Positions 5,354-11,057 of a stretch of 11,057 nt of DNA are shown here, piece by piece. Positions within the stretch are counted from its first letter, which is position 1. Each line of letters starts with the position of its first letter. A program made the translations under genes and the position numbers. The notes below the pieces were generated by a model that ran no database searches, was not told the DNA's origin, and saw only the letters and a list, made by a program, of their open reading frames with translations. The stretch comes from Chloroflexota bacterium (GTDB lineage Bacteria; Chloroflexota; Anaerolineae; Anaerolineales; Villigracilaceae): the NCBI GenBank assembly GCA_023484185.1, contig JAMDBC010000125.1, forward strand, positions 1 through 11,057. Direction: 5' to 3'.

Positions 5354-5914
5354 TTACGCGGGCGCTTTATCCCATTCTTTTTGGGCGTGGTTGTATCCCC
5401 GCTTCAGGGCTTCATAATTTTTCGGGAGCAAATGTTTATGACGCGCAGGTAAATGACCTTCCAGCGCCTTCTCGACATCCTTGACTGTGATCTCCGGCAG
5501 AGCCGTCAACAACGCGCCGACTGCGACCATATTCATTAACTTCTTGTCGCCGATCTCTTCTGCGATCTCGTTGCATGGAACCATGATGACGTGGATGTCA
5601 TCCCGCTTTGGGCCGCGATCCACCATGGATTGGTTGACGATCAGTGTGCCGCCGGTTGAAAGCATTTCTTCGTACTTGTCAAAGGATGGCAGGTTGAACG
5701 CAATCGCCAGTGGCGGATTCTTGACCAGCGGCGAACCGATCTCGTCGTCTGCGATGACCACCGTGCAGTTGGCTGTCCCGCCGCGCATTTCGGGACCGTA
5801 GGACGGAATCCATGTAACTTCTTTTCCGGCGTCCATGGCGGCATACGCCATAACCTGTCCGCTAAAGAGTACGCCTTGTCCGCCAAAGCCGGCGATGATG
5901 ATTTCTTTTTGCAT
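5354..5914 (-). CDS. 2-oxoacid:ferredoxin oxidoreductase, gamma subunit (KorC/OorC-type)
   Basis: A 186-residue subunit of the pyruvate/ketoisovalerate oxidoreductase gamma family, the part of the complex that contacts the CoA site. It shows IAGFGGQG (residues 7-14) and SYGPEMRGGTANC (38-50), both hallmarks of the family. The ATG at 5914 is chosen over the one at 5920 because AGGAG (5921-5925) abuts the latter directly but lies 6 nt before 5914. It is the last gene of a delta-alpha-beta-gamma operon, the order known from OorDABC. A 76-bp MITE-like hairpin separates it from the beta gene, and the first base of the Shine-Dalgarno belongs to that element. Gamma expression could therefore differ from that of alpha and beta. 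Confidence 0.92.
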   Translation of the reverse strand: MQKEIIIAGFGGQGVLFSGQVMAYAAMDAGKEVTWIPSYGPEMRGGTANCTVVIADDEIGSPLVKNPPLAIAFNLPSFDKYEEMLSTGGTLIVNQSMVDRGPKRDDIHVIMVPCNEIAEEIGDKKLMNMVAVGALLTALPEITVKDVEKALEGHLPARHKHLLPKNYEALKRGYNHAQKEWDKAPA

Positions 5915-5924
5915 AGTCATCTCC

Positions 5925-6000
5925 TGTCATTGCGAGTCTTCGAGAAGCAATCTCCAATTCTGTGACGGGGATTGCTTCGCAAAGAGCGCTCGCAATGACA
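5925..6000. mobile_element. 76-bp MITE-like inverted repeat element between beta and gamma genes
   Basis: Perfect 12-bp ends TGTCATTGCGAG (5925-5936) and CTCGCAATGACA (5989-6000) enclose a second perfect 9-bp pair, GAAGCAATC (5944-5952) and GATTGCTTC (5970-5978). The whole element can fold into one long hairpin. Related TCATTGCGAG...GAAGCAATC palindromes are widespread small non-autonomous repeats in bacterial genomes. It fills the gap almost exactly, from the gamma Shine-Dalgarno to 1 nt from the beta stop codon. It has no coding capacity and no transposase is nearby. Confidence 0.75.
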
Positions 6001-6001
6001 T

Positions 6002-6778
6002 CTAAATCTTTATCTGTGCCACGCCCGCCGCGATCTTGTAATCGCCGAGCGGGAAGGCCGGCACCATGTGCTGTTCCACGAACTTCAACGAGTCGACCGG
6101 GGTCATGCCCCAGTTGGTCGGACAGGTTGACAGCAATTCAACCAGCGAGAAGCCCAGCCCTCGTACCTGAGTCTCGAAGGCCATGCGGATGGCTTTCTTC
6201 GCCATACGAATATTCTTCGGGTCATGCAAAGACCGGCGCACAACATAGCCGGCACCATCCAGCGTGGCCAACATTTCAGACACGCGGATCGGGTAACCCT
6301 GTGTCTCAACGTCGCGGCCATTCGGGGATGAAGTCGTCTTCATGCCGGGCAGAGTGGTCGGAGCCATCTGTCCGCCGGTCATGCCATAGTTGGCGTTGTT
6401 GATGAAAACAACCGTGATGTTTTCTCCGCGTGCCGCGGCGTGAACGATCTCTCCCATGCCGATAGATGCCAGATCGCCGTCGCCCTGGTAGGAAAAGACA
6501 ATTCGGTCCGGCATGACGCGTTTAATGCCGGTTGCCATGGCAGGAGCGCGTCCGTGCGGCGCTTCCACAAAGTCAGTGTTGAAATAGTTGTAGGCGAAGA
6601 CCGCGCATCCCACCGGCGCGACGCCGATGGTTCTGTCGATCACGCCCATTTCTTCGAGCACTTCGGCCACCAGTCGATGTGCCACGCCATGAGTGCAGCC
6701 GGGGCAATAGTGAGTCGGCGTGTTGGTAAAGCCTTCGGGCCGTTCGTAGACCAGATTATTCTGAGCAGTTGTTACCAT
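6002..6778 (-). CDS. 2-oxoacid:ferredoxin oxidoreductase, beta subunit (TPP-binding)
   Basis: A 258-residue thiamine-pyrophosphate subunit. YCPGCTHG (residues 24-31), VGC (C58) and STCPTNWG (C219) give four cysteines (25, 28, 58, 219) positioned as the [4Fe-4S] ligands of this family. The TPP/Mg signature is GDGD (99-102) with [11 protein letters not shown] (127-137). With the alpha subunit it decarboxylates the 2-oxoacid and passes electrons to the ferredoxin subunit. The ATG at 6778 has GAGG 5 nt upstream; starting at 6817 would overlap the alpha gene by 31 nt. The gap to the alpha stop is 8 nt, and the Shine-Dalgarno overlaps that stop codon. A MITE-like element follows the stop by 1 nt. 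Confidence 0.93.
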   Translation of the reverse strand: MVTTAQNNLVYERPEGFTNTPTHYCPGCTHGVAHRLVAEVLEEMGVIDRTIGVAPVGCAVFAYNYFNTDFVEAPHGRAPAMATGIKRVMPDRIVFSYQGDGDLASIGMGEIVHAAARGENITVVFINNANYGMTGGQMAPTTLPGMKTTSSPNGRDVETQGYPIRVSEMLATLDGAGYVVRRSLHDPKNIRMAKKAIRMAFETQVRGLGFSLVELLSTCPTNWGMTPVDSLKFVEQHMVPAFPLGDYKIAAGVAQIKI

Positions 6779-6786
6779 TTTCACCT

Positions 6787-7902
6787 CTAGCTGTGCGCCA
6801 TCATGCGCTCGAACCACTCGTCACGCGGATTGGCCTCGAGGCTCATGTTGCTGGACGTTATGCGTTTGATCTCACTTAGGACTTCGTCAGGGAATGGGAC
6901 GACGCCGCCGAGCCTTCCGTAAAACTCAACAGGCACGCGTCCTTTCACTGCCAGGCGAACATCCTCCAGCATTTGGCCTGTGTTCATCTCGACGACCAGG
7001 AATCGGCTAGCCCGTTTAACCAGGTCGTCAATTACTTTGTCCGGAAACGGGCTGACTGTCACTGGGCGCAGCAACCCGACCTTGATACCTTGTGCGCGTG
7101 CAGCTCGCACCGCGGATAGCGCCACGCGTCCCGCTGTGCCGAAGCCGATCACAACAAACTCAGCGTCGTCGAGGAAATATTCTTTGTAGCGGACTTCATT
7201 TTCCTGCACATGTTTCCAGCGTTCGAGCAGGCGCAGGTTGGTTTGTTCCTCCGCTATCGGGTCCAGATAGATCGAAGTCAGGATGCGGCGTTCGCGCTTG
7301 CCCATGCGTCCGTTGGTTGCCCAATCCCAATCGCGGCGATTGACCGTTCGCATCTCGGGCATTTTGGCCGGTTCCATCATCTGACCGACCGAGCCATCCA
7401 TGATCATCATGCAGATCGTGCGATATTTTTCAGCCAGGTCAAAAGACAAAACCATCAGGTCAATTGCCTCTTGCACCGAAGCGGGTGCCAGCACGATGTT
7501 GTGATAATCGCCGTGTCCGCCGCCGTGGACGGCCTGGTTATAGTCGGCCTGCGACGGGGCAATATTGCCGAGCCCGGGGCCGCCGCGCATTACGTTGACC
7601 AGAACCGCTGGGATTTCCGTACCCGCGATATATGACATGCCTTCCAGCATCAAGCTGACACCCGGGCTGGATGATGATGACATCACGCGCACACCGGCGC
7701 AAGCCGCGCCATACACCATATTGATCGCGCCGAGTTCACTCTCAGCCTGAACAAAAGTGCGGCCAAGTTCGGGCATGCGACGCGAAAGATATTCAAGCAC
7801 TTCGGTCTGGGGCGTGATCGGATAGCCAAAATACGCTTCAAGTCCCGCGCGCACTGCGGCTTCGGCGATGGCTTCATTGCCTTTCCATAATTCACGGGTC
7901 AT
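6787..7902 (-). CDS. vorB: 2-oxoacid:ferredoxin oxidoreductase, alpha subunit (VorB/KorA-type; probably 3-methyl-2-oxobutanoate)
   Basis: A 371-residue alpha subunit. YPITPQTE (residues 27-34), a serine run near [14 protein letters not shown], and [20 protein letters not shown] are family hallmarks. The form [13 protein letters not shown]...YPITPQTE...GGGHGDYH matches proteins usually annotated VorB (3-methyl-2-oxobutanoate dehydrogenase) better than Helicobacter-type OorA, whose motif is YPITPSSD. Substrate assignment from sequence is uncertain; 2-oxoglutarate or other oxoacids are possible. The ATG at 7902 has GGAG 6 nt upstream and replaces a TTG at 7914 in the same frame. The C-terminal domain (about 240-371) carries the transketolase C-like fold. 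The gene follows the ferredoxin gene, with a 29-bp perfect palindrome between and partly within them. Confidence 0.92.
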   Translation of the reverse strand: MTRELWKGNEAIAEAAVRAGLEAYFGYPITPQTEVLEYLSRRMPELGRTFVQAESELGAINMVYGAACAGVRVMSSSSSPGVSLMLEGMSYIAGTEIPAVLVNVMRGGPGLGNIAPSQADYNQAVHGGGHGDYHNIVLAPASVQEAIDLMVLSFDLAEKYRTICMMIMDGSVGQMMEPAKMPEMRTVNRRDWDWATNGRMGKRERRILTSIYLDPIAEEQTNLRLLERWKHVQENEVRYKEYFLDDAEFVVIGFGTAGRVALSAVRAARAQGIKVGLLRPVTVSPFPDKVIDDLVKRASRFLVVEMNTGQMLEDVRLAVKGRVPVEFYGRLGGVVPFPDEVLSEIKRITSSNMSLEANPRDEWFERMMAHS

Positions 7903-7918
7903 TTTGCTCTCCAAATAA

Positions 7919-7947
7919 GTAAGGGCGTAGCATTGCTACGCCCTTAC
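7919..7947. repeat. 29-bp perfect palindrome overlapping the ferredoxin stop codon
   Basis: GTAAGGGCGTAGC (7919-7931), a 3-nt loop, and GCTACGCCCTTAC (7935-7947) form a perfect 13-bp stem. On the minus strand the first arm is read in frame as the last codons Val-Arg-Ala and the TAG stop of the ferredoxin. GGGCGTAGC...GCTACGCCC palindromes are a common kind of dispersed small repeat. In mRNA it would form a strong hairpin just before the alpha subunit Shine-Dalgarno. Confidence 0.8.
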
Positions 7948-8178
7948 GGGTGCTGCCTTGGTGATTTCGCGATAAACGGTAATCGCCGCGTCGGGGCAGA
8001 CCAGTGCACAGATAGCACACCCCGTGCATCCGTCCTTGAACGTGTGCGCGGGGTGGTAGCCTTTCGGCGTCAGGTGAGCCATATTTAGTTCCATGACCTC
8101 CTGCGGACAGGCACTGATACACAATTCACAACCTTTGCAGTACTGGTCACTGACTTCGATCCAACCTTTTGCAGGCAT
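7936..8178 (-). CDS. 2-oxoacid:ferredoxin oxidoreductase, delta subunit (2[4Fe-4S] ferredoxin)
   Basis: An 80-residue ferredoxin-type subunit with two complete [4Fe-4S] motifs, CKGCELCISACP (residues 14-25) and CTGCAICALVCP (51-62). It carries electrons from the TPP site of the complex to free ferredoxin. It is the first gene of the operon, and the order delta-alpha-beta-gamma matches OorDABC/KorDABC. A perfect AAGGAGG Shine-Dalgarno (8183-8189) lies 4 nt before the ATG, the strongest in the window. The last residues VRA and the stop codon come from a palindromic repeat, so the native C-terminus was probably different. The upstream 168-bp gap is shared with the divergent thiolase gene and should hold both promoters. 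Confidence 0.93.
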   Translation of the reverse strand: MPAKGWIEVSDQYCKGCELCISACPQEVMELNMAHLTPKGYHPAHTFKDGCTGCAICALVCPDAAITVYREITKAAPVRA

Positions 8179-8207
8179 TCAGCCTCCTTATATGAGAAGT
8201 TGGAGAT

Positions 8208-8216
8208 TATTTAGCA
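8208..8216 (-). promoter_or_regulatory. Tentative -10 region for the oxidoreductase operon
   Basis: On the minus strand TGCTAAATA resembles an extended -10 element and would give a leader of about 20 nt before the ferredoxin ATG. No convincing -35 is seen. It is offered only because a promoter must lie in this divergent gap. Confidence 0.25.
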
Positions 8217-8223
8217 AGATACC

Positions 8224-8260
8224 TTGCCAGCCTGATTATGTCCGCTTCGGCAAAAGGCTG
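8224..8260. promoter_or_regulatory. Interrupted inverted repeat in the divergent promoter region
   Basis: CAGCCT (8228-8233) is mirrored by AGGCTG (8255-8260), and TTGCC (8224-8228) by GGCAA (8249-8253), in the middle of the gap between the ferredoxin and thiolase genes. It could be an operator shared by both divergent units. It could also be chance, since the spacing is long and no regulator gene is nearby. Confidence 0.2.
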
Positions 8261-8310
8261 ATAGTGCCATGCGTCATTTTTCGCCGATACAAATGTCCTT
8301 ATCTTCTAAG

Positions 8311-8319
8311 TGGTAGAAT
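8311..8319 (+). promoter_or_regulatory. Probable extended -10 promoter of the thiolase gene
   Basis: TGGTAGAAT matches an extended -10 (TGnTAnAAT type). It would start transcription about 20 nt before the thiolase ATG, leaving room for the GGAGG at 8337-8341. The -35 position holds no good match. Confidence 0.4.
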
Positions 8320-8346
8320 CTCATTGCTAACCTTTTGGAGGAGACC

Positions 8347-9615
8347 ATGTCTGATGTTGTCATCGTTGACGCAATCCGCACGCCGATTGGATCATTGGGA
8401 GGGGTGCTCGCTTCCGTTCGTCCGGACGATCTGGCAGCTCTCGTTATAAAAAGCATCCTCGAACGCAACAAGCTTGATCCGGCTCTGGTCGAAGAAGTTT
8501 ATTTTGGATGCGCCAACCAGGCGGGCGAAGATAACCGCAATGTGGCGCGCATGGCATTGTTGTTGGCGGGACTTCCCGTCAGCGTTGCGGGCGTGACCGT
8601 GAACCGTTTATGCGCTTCCGGCTTGAATGCGGTCAATCAGGCCGCGCGCGCCATCCGGTCCGGCGAAGGCGATATCTTTATCGCTGGCGGAGTCGAATCA
8701 ATGAGCCGCGCACCGTATTCGCTGCCGAAGGCAGAAACGGGTTATTCGTTCGGTAATCTCACCGCGTATGACACGGCGCTTGGCTGGCGATATCCAAATC
8801 CAAAGATGAAAGAAATGTATGGCACCGATTCGATGGGCGAGACGGCGGAGAATATTGCCAAAGAACGTCCGCACATTACGCGCGTGAAGCAGGATGCTTT
8901 TGCGCTGCGTTCGCATCAGCGCGCTATTTCTGGGATCGACTCGGGCAGATTCGCGGAAGAGATTTTACCGGTTCCGATTCCACAGCCGGGCGGCTTCGTG
9001 CCGCCCGTGCGCAATGCTGCTGGCATGACGCCAGCGGCGCAGAAAAAAGGTGAACCGCTTTTGGTGACGACCGATGAACGTCCGCGCCGAGATACGACCA
9101 TGGAATCTTTGGCGAGACTTAGGCCCGCTTTTGCCAAAGAAGGCGGAACAGTTACGGCAGGTAATTCGTCTGGATTGAATGATGGCGCGGCCGCTTTGTT
9201 AGTGATGTCAGCGGATAAAGCCAAGGAACTTAAACTCAAACCATTAGCCAGGATTGTTTCATCGGCCGCGGCGGGCGTACCGCCGCGCGTGATGGGTTAT
9301 GGTCCGGTTCCCGCCACGCAGAAGGCTCTTCAGCGCGCGGGCCTGACCATCAAAGACATTGGCCTTGTTGAACTAAACGAAGCCTTTGCTGTGCAATCGC
9401 TGGCCGTGGTCGAAGATTTGGAACTTGACCCCAAAATTGTCAATGTCAACGGCGGCGCGATCGCTCTCGGACATCCGCTTGGGTGTTCGGGTGCGCGCAT
9501 CCTGACCACGCTTTTATATGAAATGAAACGCCGCGGGGACGTGAAATATGGTCTCGCGACTTTATGTGTTGGAGTTGGTCAGGGTGAAGCAACGATTATC
9601 GAGGTTGCAGGTTAG
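8347..9615 (+). CDS. Thiolase family acetyl-CoA C-acyltransferase (PcaF/PaaJ-like)
   Basis: A 422-residue thiolase catalysing thiolytic cleavage of a 3-oxoacyl-CoA, or the reverse condensation. The nucleophile is C89 in NRLCASG. NEAFA (344-348), GHPLG (H376) and LCVGVGQG (C407) complete the active site. The stretch [24 protein letters not shown] (54-77) resembles 3-oxoadipyl-CoA thiolases PcaF/PaaJ, but substrate is uncertain. The ATG at 8347 has GGAGG 5 nt upstream; an in-frame TTG at 8335 overlaps that site and is rejected. It is about 20 residues longer than PaaJ-type enzymes. The extra residues, near 214-231, are encoded by two adjacent hairpins. The TAG stop lies in the first unit of an octamer repeat array. 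It is divergent from the oxidoreductase operon, which fits acyl-CoA catabolism. Confidence 0.9.
   Translation: MSDVVIVDAIRTPIGSLGGVLASVRPDDLAALVIKSILERNKLDPALVEEVYFGCANQAGEDNRNVARMALLLAGLPVSVAGVTVNRLCASGLNAVNQAARAIRSGEGDIFIAGGVESMSRAPYSLPKAETGYSFGNLTAYDTALGWRYPNPKMKEMYGTDSMGETAENIAKERPHITRVKQDAFALRSHQRAISGIDSGRFAEEILPVPIPQPGGFVPPVRNAAGMTPAAQKKGEPLLVTTDERPRRDTTMESLARLRPAFAKEGGTVTAGNSSGLNDGAAALLVMSADKAKELKLKPLARIVSSAAAGVPPRVMGYGPVPATQKALQRAGLTIKDIGLVELNEAFAVQSLAVVEDLELDPKIVNVNGGAIALGHPLGCSGARILTTLLYEMKRRGDVKYGLATLCVGVGQGEATIIEVAG
8987..9039. repeat. Two adjacent hairpins inside the thiolase gene
   Basis: A perfect 8-bp stem CGGGCGGC (8987-8994) / GCCGCCCG (9000-9007) with a 5-nt loop is followed by a 9-bp stem, GCTGCTGGC (9016-9024) / GCCAGCGGC (9030-9038), again with a 5-nt loop and one G-T pair. 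Both are in frame and together encode residues about 214-231, where PcaF/PaaJ-type thiolases go from PQ to KGxP almost directly. They look like an inserted palindromic repeat. Confidence 0.5.
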
Positions 9616-9675
9616 AAAGTTTTCAAGTTGGAAAGTTTGAAAATCCAACCTTTCAACCTTCCAATCTTTGAACCT
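9610..9675. repeat. Eight octamers, four direct and four inverted, between thiolase and lipoprotein genes
   Basis: Four 8-bp units with consensus RGTTKGAA run from 9610 to 9641. After AA at 9642-9643, four units in the opposite sense (consensus TYCAACCT) run from 9644 to 9675. The array can fold into an imperfect hairpin and is the same family as 296-366. The first unit, GGTTAGAA, supplies the final Gly codon and the TAG stop of the thiolase. It lies where a thiolase terminator would be expected but has no U-tract. Confidence 0.75.
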
Positions 9676-9696
9676 GCCAACACACATAGGAGAATC

Positions 9697-10875
9697 ATGA
9701 AACGCATCCTCACTTTTCTATTCCTGCTTTCTTTCCTTGCCGCCTGTGGCACACCGAATCAAGTTCCGATTCCGGTCACACAAGGACCGACGCTTGCTCC
9801 TGAAACTTCTGTCGCGCCCGCCGCTCCCACATCAGCCACACCTGCTTGGATTAACGCGCCAATTGTGACTTCGCCTGGATTGGCCTTCATCCAAATGATC
9901 GATGAGAAAAATGGCTGGGGAATCACGGATACAAAAGTGGTCCGCACCGATGACGGAGGCGTGATGTGGTATGACGTAACGCCGCCCAACCCTCCGGCGC
10001 TTGGCTATTCCGCCAAAGCTGAGTTCATCGATGACATGCACGGATGGATGCTCGTCTCCGATGCATCCAATCCAAACGCGGGCACGTTGTATCGTACGAG
10101 CAATGGCGGTACGGGTTGGACGCCCATTTCTGTGCCTTTCGGATCCGGTGAGTTGCATTTCATTGATCAAAACAATGGCTGGGCCATGGCTGACCTCGGC
10201 GCGGGCGCGGGCTCGATGGGCATTGCAATTTTCCAAACCACGGATGGCGGCCAAACCTGGACTCAAACTTACACCAACGATCCCAACCAAACCGGCGCGG
10301 GCGACAGTCTTCCGCTTGGCGGGATCAAGGATGGCATGACTGTTACCGATATGAAGAATGCCTGGGTCGGTGGAGTTACGTACGCGCCGGGTGTCGTTTA
10401 TCTGTATCAAACGTCAGACGCAGGTCACTCCTGGAATCTGGAGTCCGTTCCAATTCCCGCGGGATACGAGCAAGCCCAGCCAGAAACCCGTGGTCCGCAA
10501 TTCGTCTCATCCACTGACGCCTATTTGCCCGTCACCATGCAAAATCAATACGGTGTTATGCTCGCCATTTATGTCTCGCATGATGGCGGCGCAAATTGGG
10601 CGCTCACACCCACCATGATCCCGCAAGGCGGCTTGATGGATTTTGTCTCAGCCCAGGATGGCTTAGTCTGGAATGCCAGTGCGTTTTACATAACGCATGA
10701 TGGCGCAAAAACCTGGACAGTCGTCACGCCTGATGTGGCCTTCGGCGAAAATTTTGCAGGGATGGATTTTGTTTCGCCCACCACGGGCTTTGTGTTGACC
10801 AACGATGCTGCCAGCACGCGGACTTTATATAAAACAACGGATGGCGGCGCTACGTGGAACGTGCTAGGAAAATAA
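9697..10875 (+). CDS. Lipoprotein with seven Asp-box (BNR/Ycf48-like) repeats, beta-propeller
   Basis: A 392-residue protein with a lipoprotein signal peptide: MKR, a hydrophobic core, and lipobox LAAC with C17. A Thr/Pro/Ala-rich linker (about 18-55) follows, as in surface-anchored proteins. The rest carries seven Asp-box repeats of the form TxDGGxTW, with tryptophans at residues 91, 141, 188, 246, 301, 340 and 387, spaced 39 to 58 apart. This fits a seven-bladed propeller like sialidase-fold or Ycf48/HCF136 proteins. No sialidase catalytic residues are evident, and function is unknown; binding or assembly roles are possible. The ATG at 9697 is chosen because it opens the signal peptide and has AGGAG 4 nt upstream. 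A start at 9628 would add 23 residues encoded by repeat DNA and spoil the signal peptide. A second similar lipoprotein follows at once. Confidence 0.85.
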   Translation: MKRILTFLFLLSFLAACGTPNQVPIPVTQGPTLAPETSVAPAAPTSATPAWINAPIVTSPGLAFIQMIDEKNGWGITDTKVVRTDDGGVMWYDVTPPNPPALGYSAKAEFIDDMHGWMLVSDASNPNAGTLYRTSNGGTGWTPISVPFGSGELHFIDQNNGWAMADLGAGAGSMGIAIFQTTDGGQTWTQTYTNDPNQTGAGDSLPLGGIKDGMTVTDMKNAWVGGVTYAPGVVYLYQTSDAGHSWNLESVPIPAGYEQAQPETRGPQFVSSTDAYLPVTMQNQYGVMLAIYVSHDGGANWALTPTMIPQGGLMDFVSAQDGLVWNASAFYITHDGAKTWTVVTPDVAFGENFAGMDFVSPTTGFVLTNDAASTRTLYKTTDGGATWNVLGK

Positions 10876-10876
10876 C

Positions 10877-11057
10877 TTGAAAAAACTTTTTGTTTTTTTG
10901 ACTCTTGGGTTATTCGTGCTGGCCTGTTCGATCACTTCATCTACGCTCGCTCCTATCACGCCGACCGCAGCATCTCCTTTTCTTATGCCCTCTCGTATCT
11001 GGATGATGGATCCAACCACCGGCTGGGGTTTGGCCGAATGGAGCACGCAGTCCGAGA
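10877..11057 (+). CDS. Second lipoprotein, probable paralogue of the preceding propeller protein (cut by window edge, TTG start)
   Basis: Reading from TTG at 10877, the frame stays open for 60 codons to the window edge and begins with a convincing lipoprotein signal: two lysines, a hydrophobic core, and lipobox VLAC with C17. A Ser/Thr/Pro/Ala-rich linker follows, then RIWMMDPTTGWGL. That segment resembles FIQMIDEKNGWGI at the start of the first propeller blade upstream, so this is probably a second Asp-box propeller. AGGAA (10866-10870) lies 6 nt before the TTG, inside the end of the upstream gene, and the two genes are separated by a single base. No ATG or GTG gives a better start. The rest of the gene is outside the window, so repeat number and function cannot be judged. 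Confidence 0.75.
   Translation, partial: MKKLFVFLTLGLFVLACSITSSTLAPITPTAASPFLMPSRIWMMDPTTGWGLAEWSTQSE

Noticed and set aside
6779..6817. Longer start for the beta subunit at 6817
   Set aside because: It would overlap the alpha subunit by 31 nt, while the ATG at 6778 has a good GAGG 5 nt upstream and a normal N-terminus.
9610..9675. Rho-independent terminator for the thiolase
   Set aside because: The octamer hairpin is imperfect and lacks a following T-tract, so it is recorded as a repeat only.
9628..9696. Start of the first lipoprotein at 9628
   Set aside because: It would place 23 repeat-encoded residues ahead of a clean lipoprotein signal peptide that has its own AGGAG.
9832..10410. 192-residue minus-strand reading frame opposite the propeller lipoprotein
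   Set aside because: It is antisense to a gene with seven regular Asp-box repeats; its composition follows from that repeat-rich sequence and no motif or ribosome binding site supports it.
9697..10875. Photosystem II assembly factor (Ycf48/HCF136) as a functional call
   Set aside because: Only the Asp-box propeller architecture is shared; nothing in the window points to oxygenic photosynthesis.

Overview
The window reads as chromosome of an environmental bacterium, most likely Chloroflexota of the Anaerolineae type. This is an inference from the combination of a VorB/KorA-type 2-oxoacid:ferredoxin oxidoreductase operon, a stand-alone clpS, a BchC-like dehydrogenase beside a divergent pterin-synthase-like gene, Asp-box propeller lipoproteins, and many small palindromes and short-period tandem repeats. 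No rRNA, tRNA, CRISPR array, transposase or phage gene is visible.

Layout. Positions 1-5254 form one long minus-strand series. In transcription order it is aldo/keto reductase, clpS, PlsC-like acyltransferase, UPF0104 flippase-like protein, small four-helix membrane protein, MDR dehydrogenase, PTPS/QueD-like protein and a glycosyltransferase cut by the window edge. The first four genes are tightly spaced or overlapping. A TGCTATAAT promoter only 7 nt before the reductase ATG suggests leaderless transcription. Positions 5354-8178 hold a second minus-strand operon: ferredoxin (delta), alpha, beta and gamma subunits of a 2-oxoacid:ferredoxin oxidoreductase. It is divergent from a plus-strand thiolase (8347-9615), with a shared promoter region of about 170 bp. 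At the right end are two tandem plus-strand lipoproteins. The first is a seven-repeat Asp-box beta-propeller. The second starts with TTG one base after its stop and is cut by the window edge.

How the genes fit together. The oxidoreductase would convert a 2-oxoacid to acyl-CoA and reduced ferredoxin, and the thiolase fits further acyl-CoA breakdown. The acyltransferase and flippase-like protein suggest membrane lipid handling. The PTPS-like, dehydrogenase and glycosyltransferase trio resembles the kind of enzyme set needed to make a glycosylated pterin, but this is a hypothesis.

The most striking feature is the load of small repeats that supply working parts of genes. Tandem 7-bp and 8-bp arrays, a 29-bp perfect palindrome and a 76-bp MITE-like element occupy gene junctions. 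They provide stop codons (dehydrogenase, PTPS-like, ferredoxin, thiolase), a Shine-Dalgarno sequence (PTPS-like), C-terminal residues, and apparent in-frame protein insertions (thiolase, glycosyltransferase, dehydrogenase). They are the best candidates for something undescribed here.
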